Source: Hypsibius dujardini (Eukaryota > Tardigrada > Eutardigrada > Parachela > Hypsibiidae). From it: a stretch of DNA of 64,000 nt. The position numbers and the translations under genes are program-made. The notes under the pieces were generated by a model. It had not been told where the DNA came from, did not search any database, and was given only the letters and a program-made list of their open reading frames with translations. Shown here piece by piece: positions 47,104 to 57,215 of the stretch. The number at the start of each line of letters is the position of its first letter. The stretch's first letter is position 1. The stretch covers positions 53,905 through 117,904 of the forward strand of contig LRSR01009584.1 in NCBI GenBank assembly GCA_001579985.1, in the 5' to 3' direction.

Positions 47104-48814
47104 ATGGCCTCTGTATTCGCTGTTTTCACGACCGCCATTCTATGTTCCGTATCTTTAATTGACGGTAAGGCAAGGGGTGAGGTAAGGGAATTATAACTTC
47201 TCCTGTAGGATTCTCTCAGAAATCTGGCATTTTGTTGGTTCGATGCAATATAGGTCGACAACCTTTGCACGAACCGCCCCCTGGATACCCTGGATATAAT
47301 TCTGGTATGTTGCGTGCCCTAGTCAATTTCCATGTTGTTTTATTAGTGTGAAAAAGACATTAGTACAGTTTATATGCCGGCATCTTTAACAATCGAAAAC
47401 TGAATCAAACGGCTGGTAATTAAATTTGTTTTAGGAACTACTGTGTATCAACCATGGCCCGCACGAACGAGTAAGAAGTGTTTTTTCCGAAAGCAACTGC
47501 ACGAAAAATTATATCGTGTATGTTCAGAATGATTGATGACGTTCGACTGTTTTTTTAGCTCCCGGACCAGGCGTGGGTCGTCGAGTGGGTTCACCAGCCA
47601 GACAAGGCCTACAAGGTACTTTCAAATTCTGCATCTTCATACCTCGATAGAGAAGGATAATTTGAAAGGCAAACGGGTCTGTTCCAACCAGTTGTTCTGC
47701 CGTTCTATTGCTCACTTGGGCACACAAACGTTTTGTGATTCCCAAGAAATGTTTTAACGCTTCCAAAAACACGTTGTCACAGCTCAAGTGTATCGAATTG
47801 GAAGGCGTTGGAATTATTTTAAATCTTTGTATGTGCTCGAAGTAATAAACATGTTCGGCATTTGATTCGATCCATTTTGAGAAATCAACTAAACTTGCAG
47901 TCCTGAATCAAAAGTATAACCACGATCAAATAGTACGGAAGTGTTGTCAAATTAGTACGGCGCTTTTGTTCACCACATCCCGCAGATGGAATACACACAT
48001 CGCTTCCTGGCCCAAATTCTCATCATCTGAAATTGGTCGTTGATTGAGTGAGATATAGCTACAGTTCACAGAAAACTTAATTTAAAATTAAACAACAACG
48101 AACGGGCAAATTATTTTGAATTCGTATAATTTTGCACACCAGCCGTTTCTTGATTATTCTTCCCATCACGATTGTGTGACAAGATTGTGAGGACTAAAAA
48201 CGACTGGTGCAACTTTTCTGGGTGCAACAACCTGGGTATATAGAACTAATATTGTGTCGTGGACGATTTCAGGTGGTTCCTTGAGTTCTGCGCAAGGTCC
48301 TATTGCCGAGCTCGGCGGCTGGGGCGTCTCCTTCCCTGAAAGCTACACCAGCAAGGCTATAATTTCACTTCAAACCGTCAGCAATCCTCGTGCCTGCCTC
48401 GATGCCTGCCAAACCACGCTCGGTTGCCGTTTCGTATCGTTCAATCTCGATAACAACCGCTGTTCCGGCTACAACGGCGCCTTCGACGGTGTTTTCCGGC
48501 CAAACTCCAGCAGTACCCTCCTGGCCGCCGCTGTTAAGCGCTTTGCACGAACGCGTGGCGCGGCGATTGCTGGAGATTTTATCGAGGGAAGTCTGACCGC
48601 AACGGGCGAGGCTGTAGCGAACGGGAAAAAGGTCTTCAACGAGGATGTCTGCCTGCTGCTGTGCCGAATCCATCCAAAGTGCCTGGCGGTGCATTTCAAG
48701 GCCGCGGATTTCACAATGACGCTTCCATCGTCGGGGGAAGGGGAGTGCGGATTAGCGTGGAATGTGAATAAGTTCGCCGCGGATCGGGCCTTTAGTAGTT
48801 ATTCATCGGCATGA
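47104..48814 (+). CDS. Secreted PAN/apple-like protein, five exons
   Basis: Exons 47,104-47,164, 47,254-47,304, 47,435-47,470, 47,559-47,615 and 48,273-48,814, all GT-AG and all phase 1, giving about 248 aa. Exon 1 is the signal peptide (MASVFAVFTTAILCSVSLID). Exons 2-4 encode a short Pro/Gly/Arg-rich linker (EPPPGYPGYNSG, PGPGVGRRVGSP). Exon 5 holds two Cys-containing modules. The first (ACLDACQTTLGCRFVSFNLDNNRCSGY) has the C-x3-C-x5-C pattern with a hydrophobic F/L strand typical of PAN/apple folds. The second (VCLLLCRIHPKCLAVHFKAAD..GECGLAW) repeats it. PAN modules bind protein or sugar; the protein is probably extracellular. Equal-phase exons fit exon-shuffled secreted genes. The specific partner is unknown. 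Confidence 0.75.
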
Positions 48815-49204
48815 GGTCTTGATGAAAAAGAAATGCCGTAGCAAAAATATTAATTCCGGTTTTATTGATTTCGGCTGTATTTGTTTAGGCGAGAGGCACA
48901 TTTGAGGGGGGGTTATTTTTCGGTCAGTCACAATTTCTGGCACAACTGATTATAATTTAGTTGGTTCTAATGGATTTAATTTGTCTAATCCTTTTTTGAT
49001 TCGCATCAAAATGTCGACACAAATTGCGGCATGCCTTGCCGCGCTATTCGCCCGCGGTCGCCCTCCATAATGGTCCTTTCTAAGCTATTTTACTTCTCTC
49101 ACCTCAGCCAAGCCAAAAACGGAAACAAGAAACCTTATTATTTTGGCACATATATTTGATCTTCATAATGCCGTTGTAAATTCATACAAACATGTATTCT
49201 GTAG
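48815..49204. other. Intergenic, no gene seen
   Basis: Short AT-rich spacer between the convergent PAN-like gene (+) and the GPCR pseudo-exon (-). No clear feature beyond possible 3' untranslated sequence. Confidence 0.4.
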
Positions 49205-49560
49205 TGATAAAAATAGTGGTGGAGTTAATAGATGATGTCCATGGGCATGCCGTGAACTATGTCCAGTCAGTTGGCAATAACAAGGTTGACTACGTAGACG
49301 TTGAAGGGTGTCATAAACCACGATTGGAGGCGATGAGCAGGAATACCACACTGTACCTATTAAAACCGGAAACCCAGACCAACACTTGGAATATCGGCAG
49401 ACCTGTCCATTGGGCAGTTGATGTTGCGCTGCCGTTGTCGCTGCTCCAAAAAGAATCATTCACTGCTGCACTCTTGTTGTTCCAAACGGATCCGTTCGTT
49501 TCGCTTATTTTTTTGGAATCCGGAAGAAGGAATGACAAAACTAGACTAAATAAAAAATGA
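49205..49560 (-). pseudogene. Broken copy of the GPCR first exon
   Basis: On the - strand it parallels exon 1 of the receptor at 51,825-52,157: ETNGSVW in the N-terminus, WTGLPIFQVL for WTFLPTFQII, YSVVFLL for NSVVFMV, then after a frame change TPFNVYVVNLVIAN, a stop, LDIV, PMDIIY and another stop. The TM1 Asn (GNS) is replaced by Tyr (RYS). The other receptor exons are not seen nearby. A decayed tandem duplicate. Confidence 0.8.
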
Positions 49561-50559
49561 ATTAAAACTAACATAAAACATTTAGTTACTAATTTCTTGG
49601 TTTCAGTTTTTTTGTCAACTAAAAAAACCGGAGCCAAGAAATTAGTCTTTAAAAATTTCATTTACTAAAAGTTTAAATCGAAAAAACTAAAAAATGACAC
49701 AAGGATTTTATAGTTATATACAGTTAACCAAACTAAGTTTTATAAACGCCAAGAACTAATTTTCATTTTACTAAAAAACTATGAGTGTTTGACTGATTTT
49801 AGTTTTCGATATCAATACACGAAAGAACGCGAGGAGAGAAAGTGGCAAGGCGAAGGAGCAAGTTGTTCGTTCCCTTTATGCAAATGAATGCAACTCGGCT
49901 CGAGGAAATATTTCTAACAACTACTGGTGTCAATATTCGTTCGAGCTTGTTGCGGCACGGCATCTGGGTTGATTGGATTTAATCTGGGTGTAGCATCCAA
50001 AGATCCCGTCTGAGGGTGCATAATAACGCACCAACATTTAGCGTTAATCATTTTGAAGCAATCCTGTCAAGATAGGAACAACTTGATGGACTAATTTTCC
50101 AGCTAGTTAACAGTACACATGTAGGTTCTTCTCATCCGATCCCTCGGCAATTGACGGAAGAACAAAAACCCTTGTGAATTTATGCGCCCTCCTTCGTCGC
50201 GATAGGAAGGAATTTGGATATTTCATCTTTTTATAATTAAAAATATCCGCGAAAGAAAAAATGCATGCCGGAAAAAACGCAGGAGAAATTTTACTTAAGG
50301 GACAATTTCCAGCGGTCGAACGCAAAATCTCTCCACTTACGTTTTTTTAAATTAGTTCTATATTATTGATAATTCATTTCATCGGCAAGGCCCTAAAAAC
50401 CTTTTTTTGCCAGTCTATCAGTCCTAAAAACACAGAAAGATTCCATTCCACCTGATTTTCATGGCAAAACCTCGATTTCTGTCCAGCAAACTAATCCACG
50501 AGTATACCCAACTCAGATAAATGAAATATGCTTACCTTATATTTGCGGAATTAAAAATT
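49560..50559. other. Spacer with an AT-rich hairpin
   Basis: Contains an inverted repeat at about 49,588-49,646 (CTAATTTCTTGG..CCAAGAAATTAG, with T7/A7 tracts) and a TTAGTTACTAA-like tract shared with about 44,460-44,700. No gene. The proximal part may be the 3' untranslated region of the - strand receptor. Confidence 0.45.
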
Positions 50560-52157
50560 TCAAATATTGTGCAAATTAACCTCTCCGCAGGAAAACAAAT
50601 TAGAGAAAATCTCTCTCAGCGGAGTTAATGCCAGTGTAAAGACAATTGGATCGATTACCAATTGAAATGAAAAAAGAACTGCTGTGGCAGCGTAAAAGAC
50701 AGGTACATCGAAAGGAATAAACAGCGGTATAATACAGTAAACATCTTGAGGAGTCCAACAAATGATGGCACTGATGGTCAACAGGAGGAGCAACCGGTTG
50801 CCCTGCGACCGTGATCGGCTGTGGCTACCGGCAGGTTTCGCCCCACCTGCACTGTTATGTGCATGAGGACCGATAACTGCTTCCTCTGGAGCAACCACTA
50901 GAACGCAAACTTCATAATTATCTGTCATTTGGCTGGTTCCTTGTCCATCTGTCTGTCCGTTTGTCTCGCTGTCTGTCTGGCTGACAAAAACAAAAATACA
51001 GGCACTCAGACAGACAGCAGTCTGTCTGTCTGTCTGGATTGTCTGAGTGCCTGTCTTTTTGTTTTCCTGCCTGCCTCGCTGTTTCTAAGCTGGTTTGTAA
51101 TGATTTTACCATGCCGTTGTTCGGTCGAAGAGTGGTTCTTGGGGGTGGGTGCCACTGAAGTTCTTCTTCGAACAGCATCCTTCCTCGTTCGTCCAATCTT
51201 GGTACAAAACACAACTACCACAGCTGCAACCATGACTATCATTGGCCAAATGTAGTATATGCCTAGAGAGACAGCGTTCCAGATTGGTTGCGCATTTGCG
51301 TTAATGATACAACTCCGAGGCTCCACTGACACTGGTATGCGGTAATACAGGGCATCGTTGATCAGACCGTGGGCATTGCCGAGAAGAGCGTAAATCCAGA
51401 CACTTGCACACAAATAGACACTAAGGCGGATAGACTGATGCCGTCGGTATGAAATGGGACGTGTCACCGCCCAGATCCGGTGGATGGCGATCAGTTGGTG
51501 GGAGTTATAGATAACTGCCTGCAAGTACAAGTAGTGATAGTAAAGAGCGAACTTTTTCAGAGAAAAGGACTAATTAGTCTCTGTGGTTTTTACGTTTTTT
51601 TAAATTACTGAACTTTTTAGCCTAACGTTCAAAATTTTGTGTTTTCCTTAAAAACGGTTTTTAGGTAATTAAAAGAATTAATTTTCTTAGATAGCTAAAG
51701 GCAATGCTAAAACAACCGTGATAAAAAATGTTCTATATATGACTCAAAATAAAATAAATAAAATAGTACTGAAAAACAGAAGGTATATGAAAAAGATAAA
51801 TAAGGTTAGTTTTAAACTTTTTACCTGGAGATACCATGCGCTAGTGGTATAGAGAGTGCACCAGCCTTCTCCTAACGGCCATCGGTTGCCGTAGAGGTTG
51901 TTAATGATGTCCATGGAATAGGCCGTGACTAGGTCCAGTAAGTTGCCGATGAGGAGGTTGACCACGAAGACGTTGAAGGGTGTCCAGAGAGCGCGGTGGC
52001 AGACGATGACCATGAACACTACACTGTTCCCGGTGAGCGCGAATACGCCGGAAATAATCTGGAACGTCGGCAGGAACGTCCAGTCGGCAGTCAGTGGTGT
52101 TGCAGCACTGCCGTTCTGTGATGCATTTAGCCAAACAGAGCCGTTTGTTTCGTTCAT
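50560..52157 (-). CDS. Rhodopsin-like (class A) GPCR, three exons
   Basis: Second complete orphan receptor, about 355 aa. Exons on the - strand: 52,157-51,825, 51,518-51,110 and 50,885-50,560. Junctions are GT-AG with matching phases 0 and 1. The N-terminus has several NGS/NAS glycosylation sites. TM1 has the conserved GNS (ALTGNSVVFMV), TM2 has NLLIGNLLDLV, and the TM3 Cys is in EGWCTLY. The DRY position reads HRI (AIHRIWAVTRP). The long basic ICL3 spans the second intron (KIGRTRKDAVRRRTS to SHSRSRSQGNR). TM6 has CWTP, and TM7 reads DPIVF in place of NPxxY. A Cys for lipid anchoring lies near the C-terminus (NLFSCGEVN). HRx is shared with the receptor at 3,852, suggesting one lineage-specific group. 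Ligand unknown. The second intron (50,886-51,109) carries a CTGTCTGT palindrome. Confidence 0.85.
50938..51075. repeat. GTCTGTCT palindrome in a GPCR intron
   Basis: CTGTCTGTCTGG arrays and their inverse form a hairpin centred near 51,017 (AGGCACTCAGACAGACAG / CTGTCTGTCT..GAGTGCCT). It lies inside intron 2 of the - strand receptor and gives open but meaningless Leu/Ser/Cys-rich frames. Confidence 0.85.
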
Positions 52158-55036
52158 TCTTTTTTTGGGATGATGAGAGTGACGAATTAAATGTTATTTT
52201 TAAAAAAAAATTTAATAAAAATGAGAGGTAAGAGGGTTGTGAAACTTTTTTTTAAAAAGGAATGAAAAAAACGTGGGCTGATTGGAACGAAGTCGAGTTG
52301 CAGTGGCAGAAAATAATAAAGTATTTTATCAGATTCATAGAATTGCATATGAGAAGGCGCGAGGCGGCTAGATAATTACGAATTTGTTTCAAGGAAAGGA
52401 AACAAAATAAAAATGCGGGTTGATGTTAACGGCATCAATGGTTAAAGCACATTAACGTGTTATATGAAAGTTAAAGAATGATGAGAGAGGATGCGGGACG
52501 GCTAGATGATCTTAGGAAAGGGAATAAAAAACGCGGGATGAAGTAAACGAAATGAGTGTTTAAAAAGTGGTAAAGTCTCTTATGAGAACGCAAGAACGGC
52601 ACGCGAGTATCCAGGGCGGCTCAATAGTTATGAAACGGCTAACAATCTCTATAAACATTAAGAGGTTTAGAATTAAGAAAACGTTTGAACTTGTACCTGA
52701 AGGTGCAAGCTCTTTTATAGCTTGCAAAGATTGCTTGCCTCCTGAGTTGGTTAGAATTTGGGCGGAGTGTTTAACGCTCTGGGACACTTGTAATCAAGGT
52801 GCCAGTTCTGGATTCTACGACAGAGAGCTGTAGTGTGTCAGCACAAGTAATTATTAAAGGTGAAGAGAAATTCATGTGCATAATGCAATCATAATAACCG
52901 ATGAATGGTTTAAACTAAGCTTTTTTATGAACAGAACGTGATTGAAACCGCATACGAGGGCAAAGAACTCATGTGGCGAGAACTGCTCGTTCCGCCTCAA
53001 TTTTATCCGGCTCAGAATTGACGGATGTCTTGAAGAAGGTCTCTGGTATGATTCACCCAACCTCCGCCATCAACAAAGATCAGGAGAAGCGGTGACAAAG
53101 TGATGCTGTGCGTAGGACGTGGGATGTAGGACGACGAATTTTTGTGCTCAACATCACTCGTCCTACGCGGCGCAAAACAACAAGCGAAACGCGTGACAAT
53201 CGTTCTGCAAAGTTTTTCATAGTGTGATTTTCATCTTTAAACTCCGTATTCCTGCGGGTGGTTTTATATATCGTCTGAACTTTCTAAATAAAATACTCCG
53301 AGCGAAATGCGTGCTCACACTGTGAGGAAAGTGACAATAGGAAAAACTCCAAAAGATTGCAGCAATCCATCAATCAATCAATCCATCAATCAACGCGTCT
53401 GGTTTATCAAATTATCTAACAAAAATCAACCAATCAAGTACTAACGTTAACGACAAACGGTTCTTTGTTAGGGAACCCATTCACTCGTAAGAAAATCGAA
53501 TTCCTTGTAAAAATCCGAAGTTGTCCAAAATGTTGAGAAATGGCCAGAAAGTCAATGAGCAGCCGAAAATCTATCTCGCTCCAAATCGGCCGTGGACAAG
53601 CAGAGGGTAGTTTATAGTTTTAAATTCAAAACTTTGGAATCCGGAATCTAGTTGAAGAAGCCTATTTTTGGTTACAGGAAAAGACAACTACCAGTAAATT
53701 GAAATTGAACTTCGACGATAAAGTAGCCAAAAAGGAAGTCGGTTCGGAATTTATGGTTCGGGCAAAACTGCTGAACTTTTAACTTTTGAAAGTTAAGCCC
53801 GACATGGCGAAAAATAGACGGTTGCGCAGGTCCCACCAGATTGGAGTTTTGGGTCAAAATTCCCGAGTAGGACAGCCGAGTAGGACGCAGCACGCGAGTT
53901 AAATTAGTTCAGTTCGACTGGGCGCAGCCAATTTTCTTCGTCTGCTCCCTAATAATTCTTACTAAATCTGTAGCTTTAATACTTTTAACGAGAAAAGCAT
54001 CCTTGTTGGGATTTGCTGATTTCGTTTTGGGTGCTTCAAATTCCCCTTCCTGGGAAGAGGGAGATTCTGTCGTATCATGCTCTCTCGTAGTCTCGGAGGG
54101 AGATTCCTGTATAGCACCTAATCATACGTTGCGGCCATGTCGATTGTTTCTGACGATGTCACTGACGCGACAAGTGAAGAGGAGAATCCGATTAGCTTCA
54201 AGTATTTTGTTAATGAAAAATATATTGACGGCAATGTGACCTCCGAACTGTCATGCTTGAAATGCGTCAGTAACACCAGTAAACGCAAGTGGCTTTTCCA
54301 TTTTACGCGTTGCTTAAACTTCGAAATAACGGTTTGGTCATTTGGAGCATGAAAACCAATAACGCACATTTTGTTCAGTCCCCCCAGTCAGTCAGTCAGT
54401 TTGTCCCCCCACCCTAATCCGACCGTGAGGGGTCAACGATTACCCTTCTCAAACTGAAGATGGTAATTGAACACTCGTTCGAAATCCTTCAAGGTACTCA
54501 GAATTTGATCAAAAACATGTTGGCGGATATTGCTATTTAATATTGTAAGAAAAAAAAACCAAAATAGTGATGCAAAAGCGGATACTATTTAGAACTGTAA
54601 ATGGCACTTCCTTTTCCCACTTTTTCACTGCAAGTATTAAAAACGATTACAAGCTGTTATGTTACTTATCAAGAAACGGTTTTTACAACAGTTAGCGTCG
54701 AAATGTGCTTAATGAAATTGTTTCTAAGAAATTTCGTTGGCTCTTAGGCTTAACAATTTCTGGACACCATACTATAGACATACTGTATAAAATTCATTGC
54801 AAATACATGAGAATTAAAAAATAAACAGCGAAAAGATTCTGAGAGTGTGACCATTGAAAATCATCCACTGTAATGGTTACTGACATGGCTGCTGTTAATT
54901 TAGAGAGCTGGTAATTAACAAAGCTCATCCGCTTCTTCCTGACTTCCTGAAGGTACACAAGCAAAACGCAATCACGAAAAAAGTGGCACAAAATATATGT
55001 TGTACATTGGGAGGGTTCCGCATTCCCGGAAGAACC
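52158..55036. other. Gene-poor stretch
   Basis: No assigned gene. Holds an AATC/CAAT run at about 53,366-53,400 and a CAGTCAGTCAGT run at about 54,386. The 71-codon frame at 54,137-54,352 contains SCLKC and HFTRC pairs reminiscent of a degenerate zinc finger, but the evidence is too weak for a call. The first few hundred bp should be upstream of the - strand receptor. Confidence 0.4.
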
Positions 55037-56040
55037 CGATCACTTAGTTCGCGCGTAATAAAATCTCAAAACTGCCCTTCATTTGTTCTTTTTAGGCTCC
55101 GGACATGCAATAAAGCATCATCAAACATGTATTAGAAAACAATAAAAAGGAACACACCAAAGTGGGACAACAAATTGCGCACAAACTAAAACTAAACCAA
55201 TATAATGTGAAAATTAATTGTGATTGAAGAACTCATTTCCTATAACCACCGATCATCCTTGAGGCTGTTAATAACTGGGTGGCGCCTGATAGCTGGGTGG
55301 AGATTAGTGGCTCTGATGAGCTTGGTAGCTCTGTGGGACCTGATAGCTAGGAGGAGACTGATACCTGGGTGGTGCCTGGTAATAACTCGGAGGTGACTGA
55401 TAACGCGGTGGGGATTGATAACTGGGCGGGGATTGATATCTAGAAGGACTTCCGTAGGACGAGTAGGGACCTTCAAGAGAGAGCACAATCTTAATTAGAA
55501 CATTTCTACATTGTTTTCATAGCAACTTAATTGTAGCTAATGATGAAAACTTACCGGCATGAACAGCACAAGCGCATAGTAAAAAGATCGCAGCAATAGC
55601 GGCAGACATCTTTATTGTTTGATCGGGTAATAGTGTTTCAGAAAAAGAATCCCTTTAAGATTGAGTGAGTATAGCTGAGCAGAACACAATTCATTCAAAG
55701 TCAATGAGTGATATGTTTCTTCGGTTGGATTAGCTCGCTTCTTATAGTTGATTTCCGAATTATTATGCCAACAGCCAAAAACGTATATGTGACGAGCATT
55801 CTAGTCCAAACATGAGAGCTTCGCAGCGCGCCAAACACATACGCAAATAGGTGTATTAATTACGAGCATAAATGTCAGGTAGGGTGGGATTTCGGTCTCC
55901 AACGTCATCCGATTCAACGTCAGTAAGGAGATGCATGCTAGCGAGATGGAAAAAACGTCATTACTTTGTTTCTTCTGCAAAAGTTGTGGCACGGTGTTGC
56001 CTGTCCTTAACCGGTTTTCTGTGCCCTTTCGCCTGCTCAA
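55037..56040. repeat. Left arm of a 1-kb inverted duplication
   Basis: Matches 60,016-61,022 in inverse orientation at high identity, from AGAACCCGATCAC (55,040) to CCTTTCGCCTGCTC (56,040). It includes a complete two-exon gene, its upstream region and 3' flank. A spacer of about 4 kb with the GH18 pseudogene separates the arms. Confidence 0.9.
55304..55609 (-). CDS. Tyr/Pro/Gln-rich secreted peptide (left copy)
   Basis: Two exons on the - strand: 55,609-55,555 and 55,470-55,304, with a phase 1 intron, giving 73 aa. Exon 1 is a signal peptide (MSAAIAAIFLLCACAVHA). The mature part is a run of YQSPPS/YQAPPR/YQVPQS repeats ending YQAHQSH. Such Tyr/Pro/Gln repeats are typical of structural extracellular proteins (cuticle, eggshell, adhesive), where Tyr can be cross-linked; that role is inferred from composition. 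It differs from the right copy by one visible residue (YQSPPR where the right copy has YQSPPS). Confidence 0.65.
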
Positions 56041-57215
56041 AGATACTGGCACGTTTGTTATACACCCTAAACTTTCAACTAAATAAAAAATTTGAGCCGG
56101 ACTTAAGCATCAGTAGTGCTGTAAGTAATTGTCAGTAAGACAGCGCGTCCGTGCAGAGCAAACCATGGAACGGGGTGGTTGTGCCGTATGAAATAACTGT
56201 AATGGCGTCTTCGTTCTCTAGAGCCATAACATGCATGCGGTATACAAAGGTTTATTTCACGCTAGAATACACCGACCGATATCAATCGATCAAACAAGCA
56301 GATGGAACAAATAGTCAAGTACTGCTGTTTGTTCTACATGATGAGCGCGGAAGCACAACTTGGTTTGGCCATAATGCTGTGTCCGGTTGCGATATAACCC
56401 AAACGTCACACTATTTCCCTTAATTAATTAAATAATTAACGCTTAATTAAAATGTATGTGCTATTTTGTTGTCTCGCATTTTGACAAGGGGAAGAGTTTC
56501 ATTTTCTGGATTTTTTGTGAACAATCGTCACGAACCATTTTTCGTTACTGATTGACTAAAACTAAGCCGGTTTTTTTTCAGGCAGGCGCGGCGAACCACG
56601 ACCGTGAATGACGATCAATGTTGCCAGCCGTTTAATTACTGCCCTGCGGGTCTTCGCGAACTACCCGTTGAGTATTATCAGGCAGGCCTTTTGCCTTTTT
56701 GGCAGGCAAAAGTTTCCTAATCATATATTCTTTTCACGGGCAATAATTGTTCCCAAACACGTCAGGTCTGCCATACCGGTAAACTTGATGACACTACCGT
56801 TTGTCTCGCTATTTCAAGAAAATTAATTTTAAATTGCTTTTCTAAATAATTTAATGAAATGTTTAGCGTACTTTGCGCGCAAATACGTTTTCACTATGAT
56901 GAAACAAATTTTGCTGTAACCACATTTGTGTATTGGGCTTTTTTTGGCAGCATGCACAGCAGGTGCCTTTGCCGCCAAAACGAAAGCTTAAGTCTTGGCC
57001 GCTGGACCGCTCGTTCAGGTTCAAGTGCAGGAAACAAGTAACAAGACTTTACTGCCTCTCTTACCGGTGCTCCTCAGGAACTCATAAGTCCCTGCATCAA
57101 CTCAGACAAATGGTAAAAAAAAACTGAACTGCTAGCGACGTTCAGAATGATTTGAAGAGACATTATTGTTTAATGATTTGTTTTGTCTAACAGCGTTATG
57201 TGTGTAACTGCCTTT
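56041..57215. other. Spacer start, no clear gene
   Basis: Inside the inverted duplication. Possible short upstream exons of the chitinase-like gene may lie near 56,965-57,040 (QVPLPPKRKLKSW, followed by a GTAACA donor), but I cannot support them. AT-rich otherwise. Confidence 0.35.

Noticed and set aside
50918-51255. Ser/Leu/Cys-rich frames across 50.9-51.2 kb
   Set aside because: Mostly the GTCTGTCT palindrome in the second intron of the - strand GPCR; the phase-matched splice sites at 51,110 and 50,885 skip it.
54137-54352. Possible zinc-finger protein (SCLKC..HFTRC)
   Set aside because: Spacing does not fit a BED or C2H2 finger well, and the other strand is equally open.
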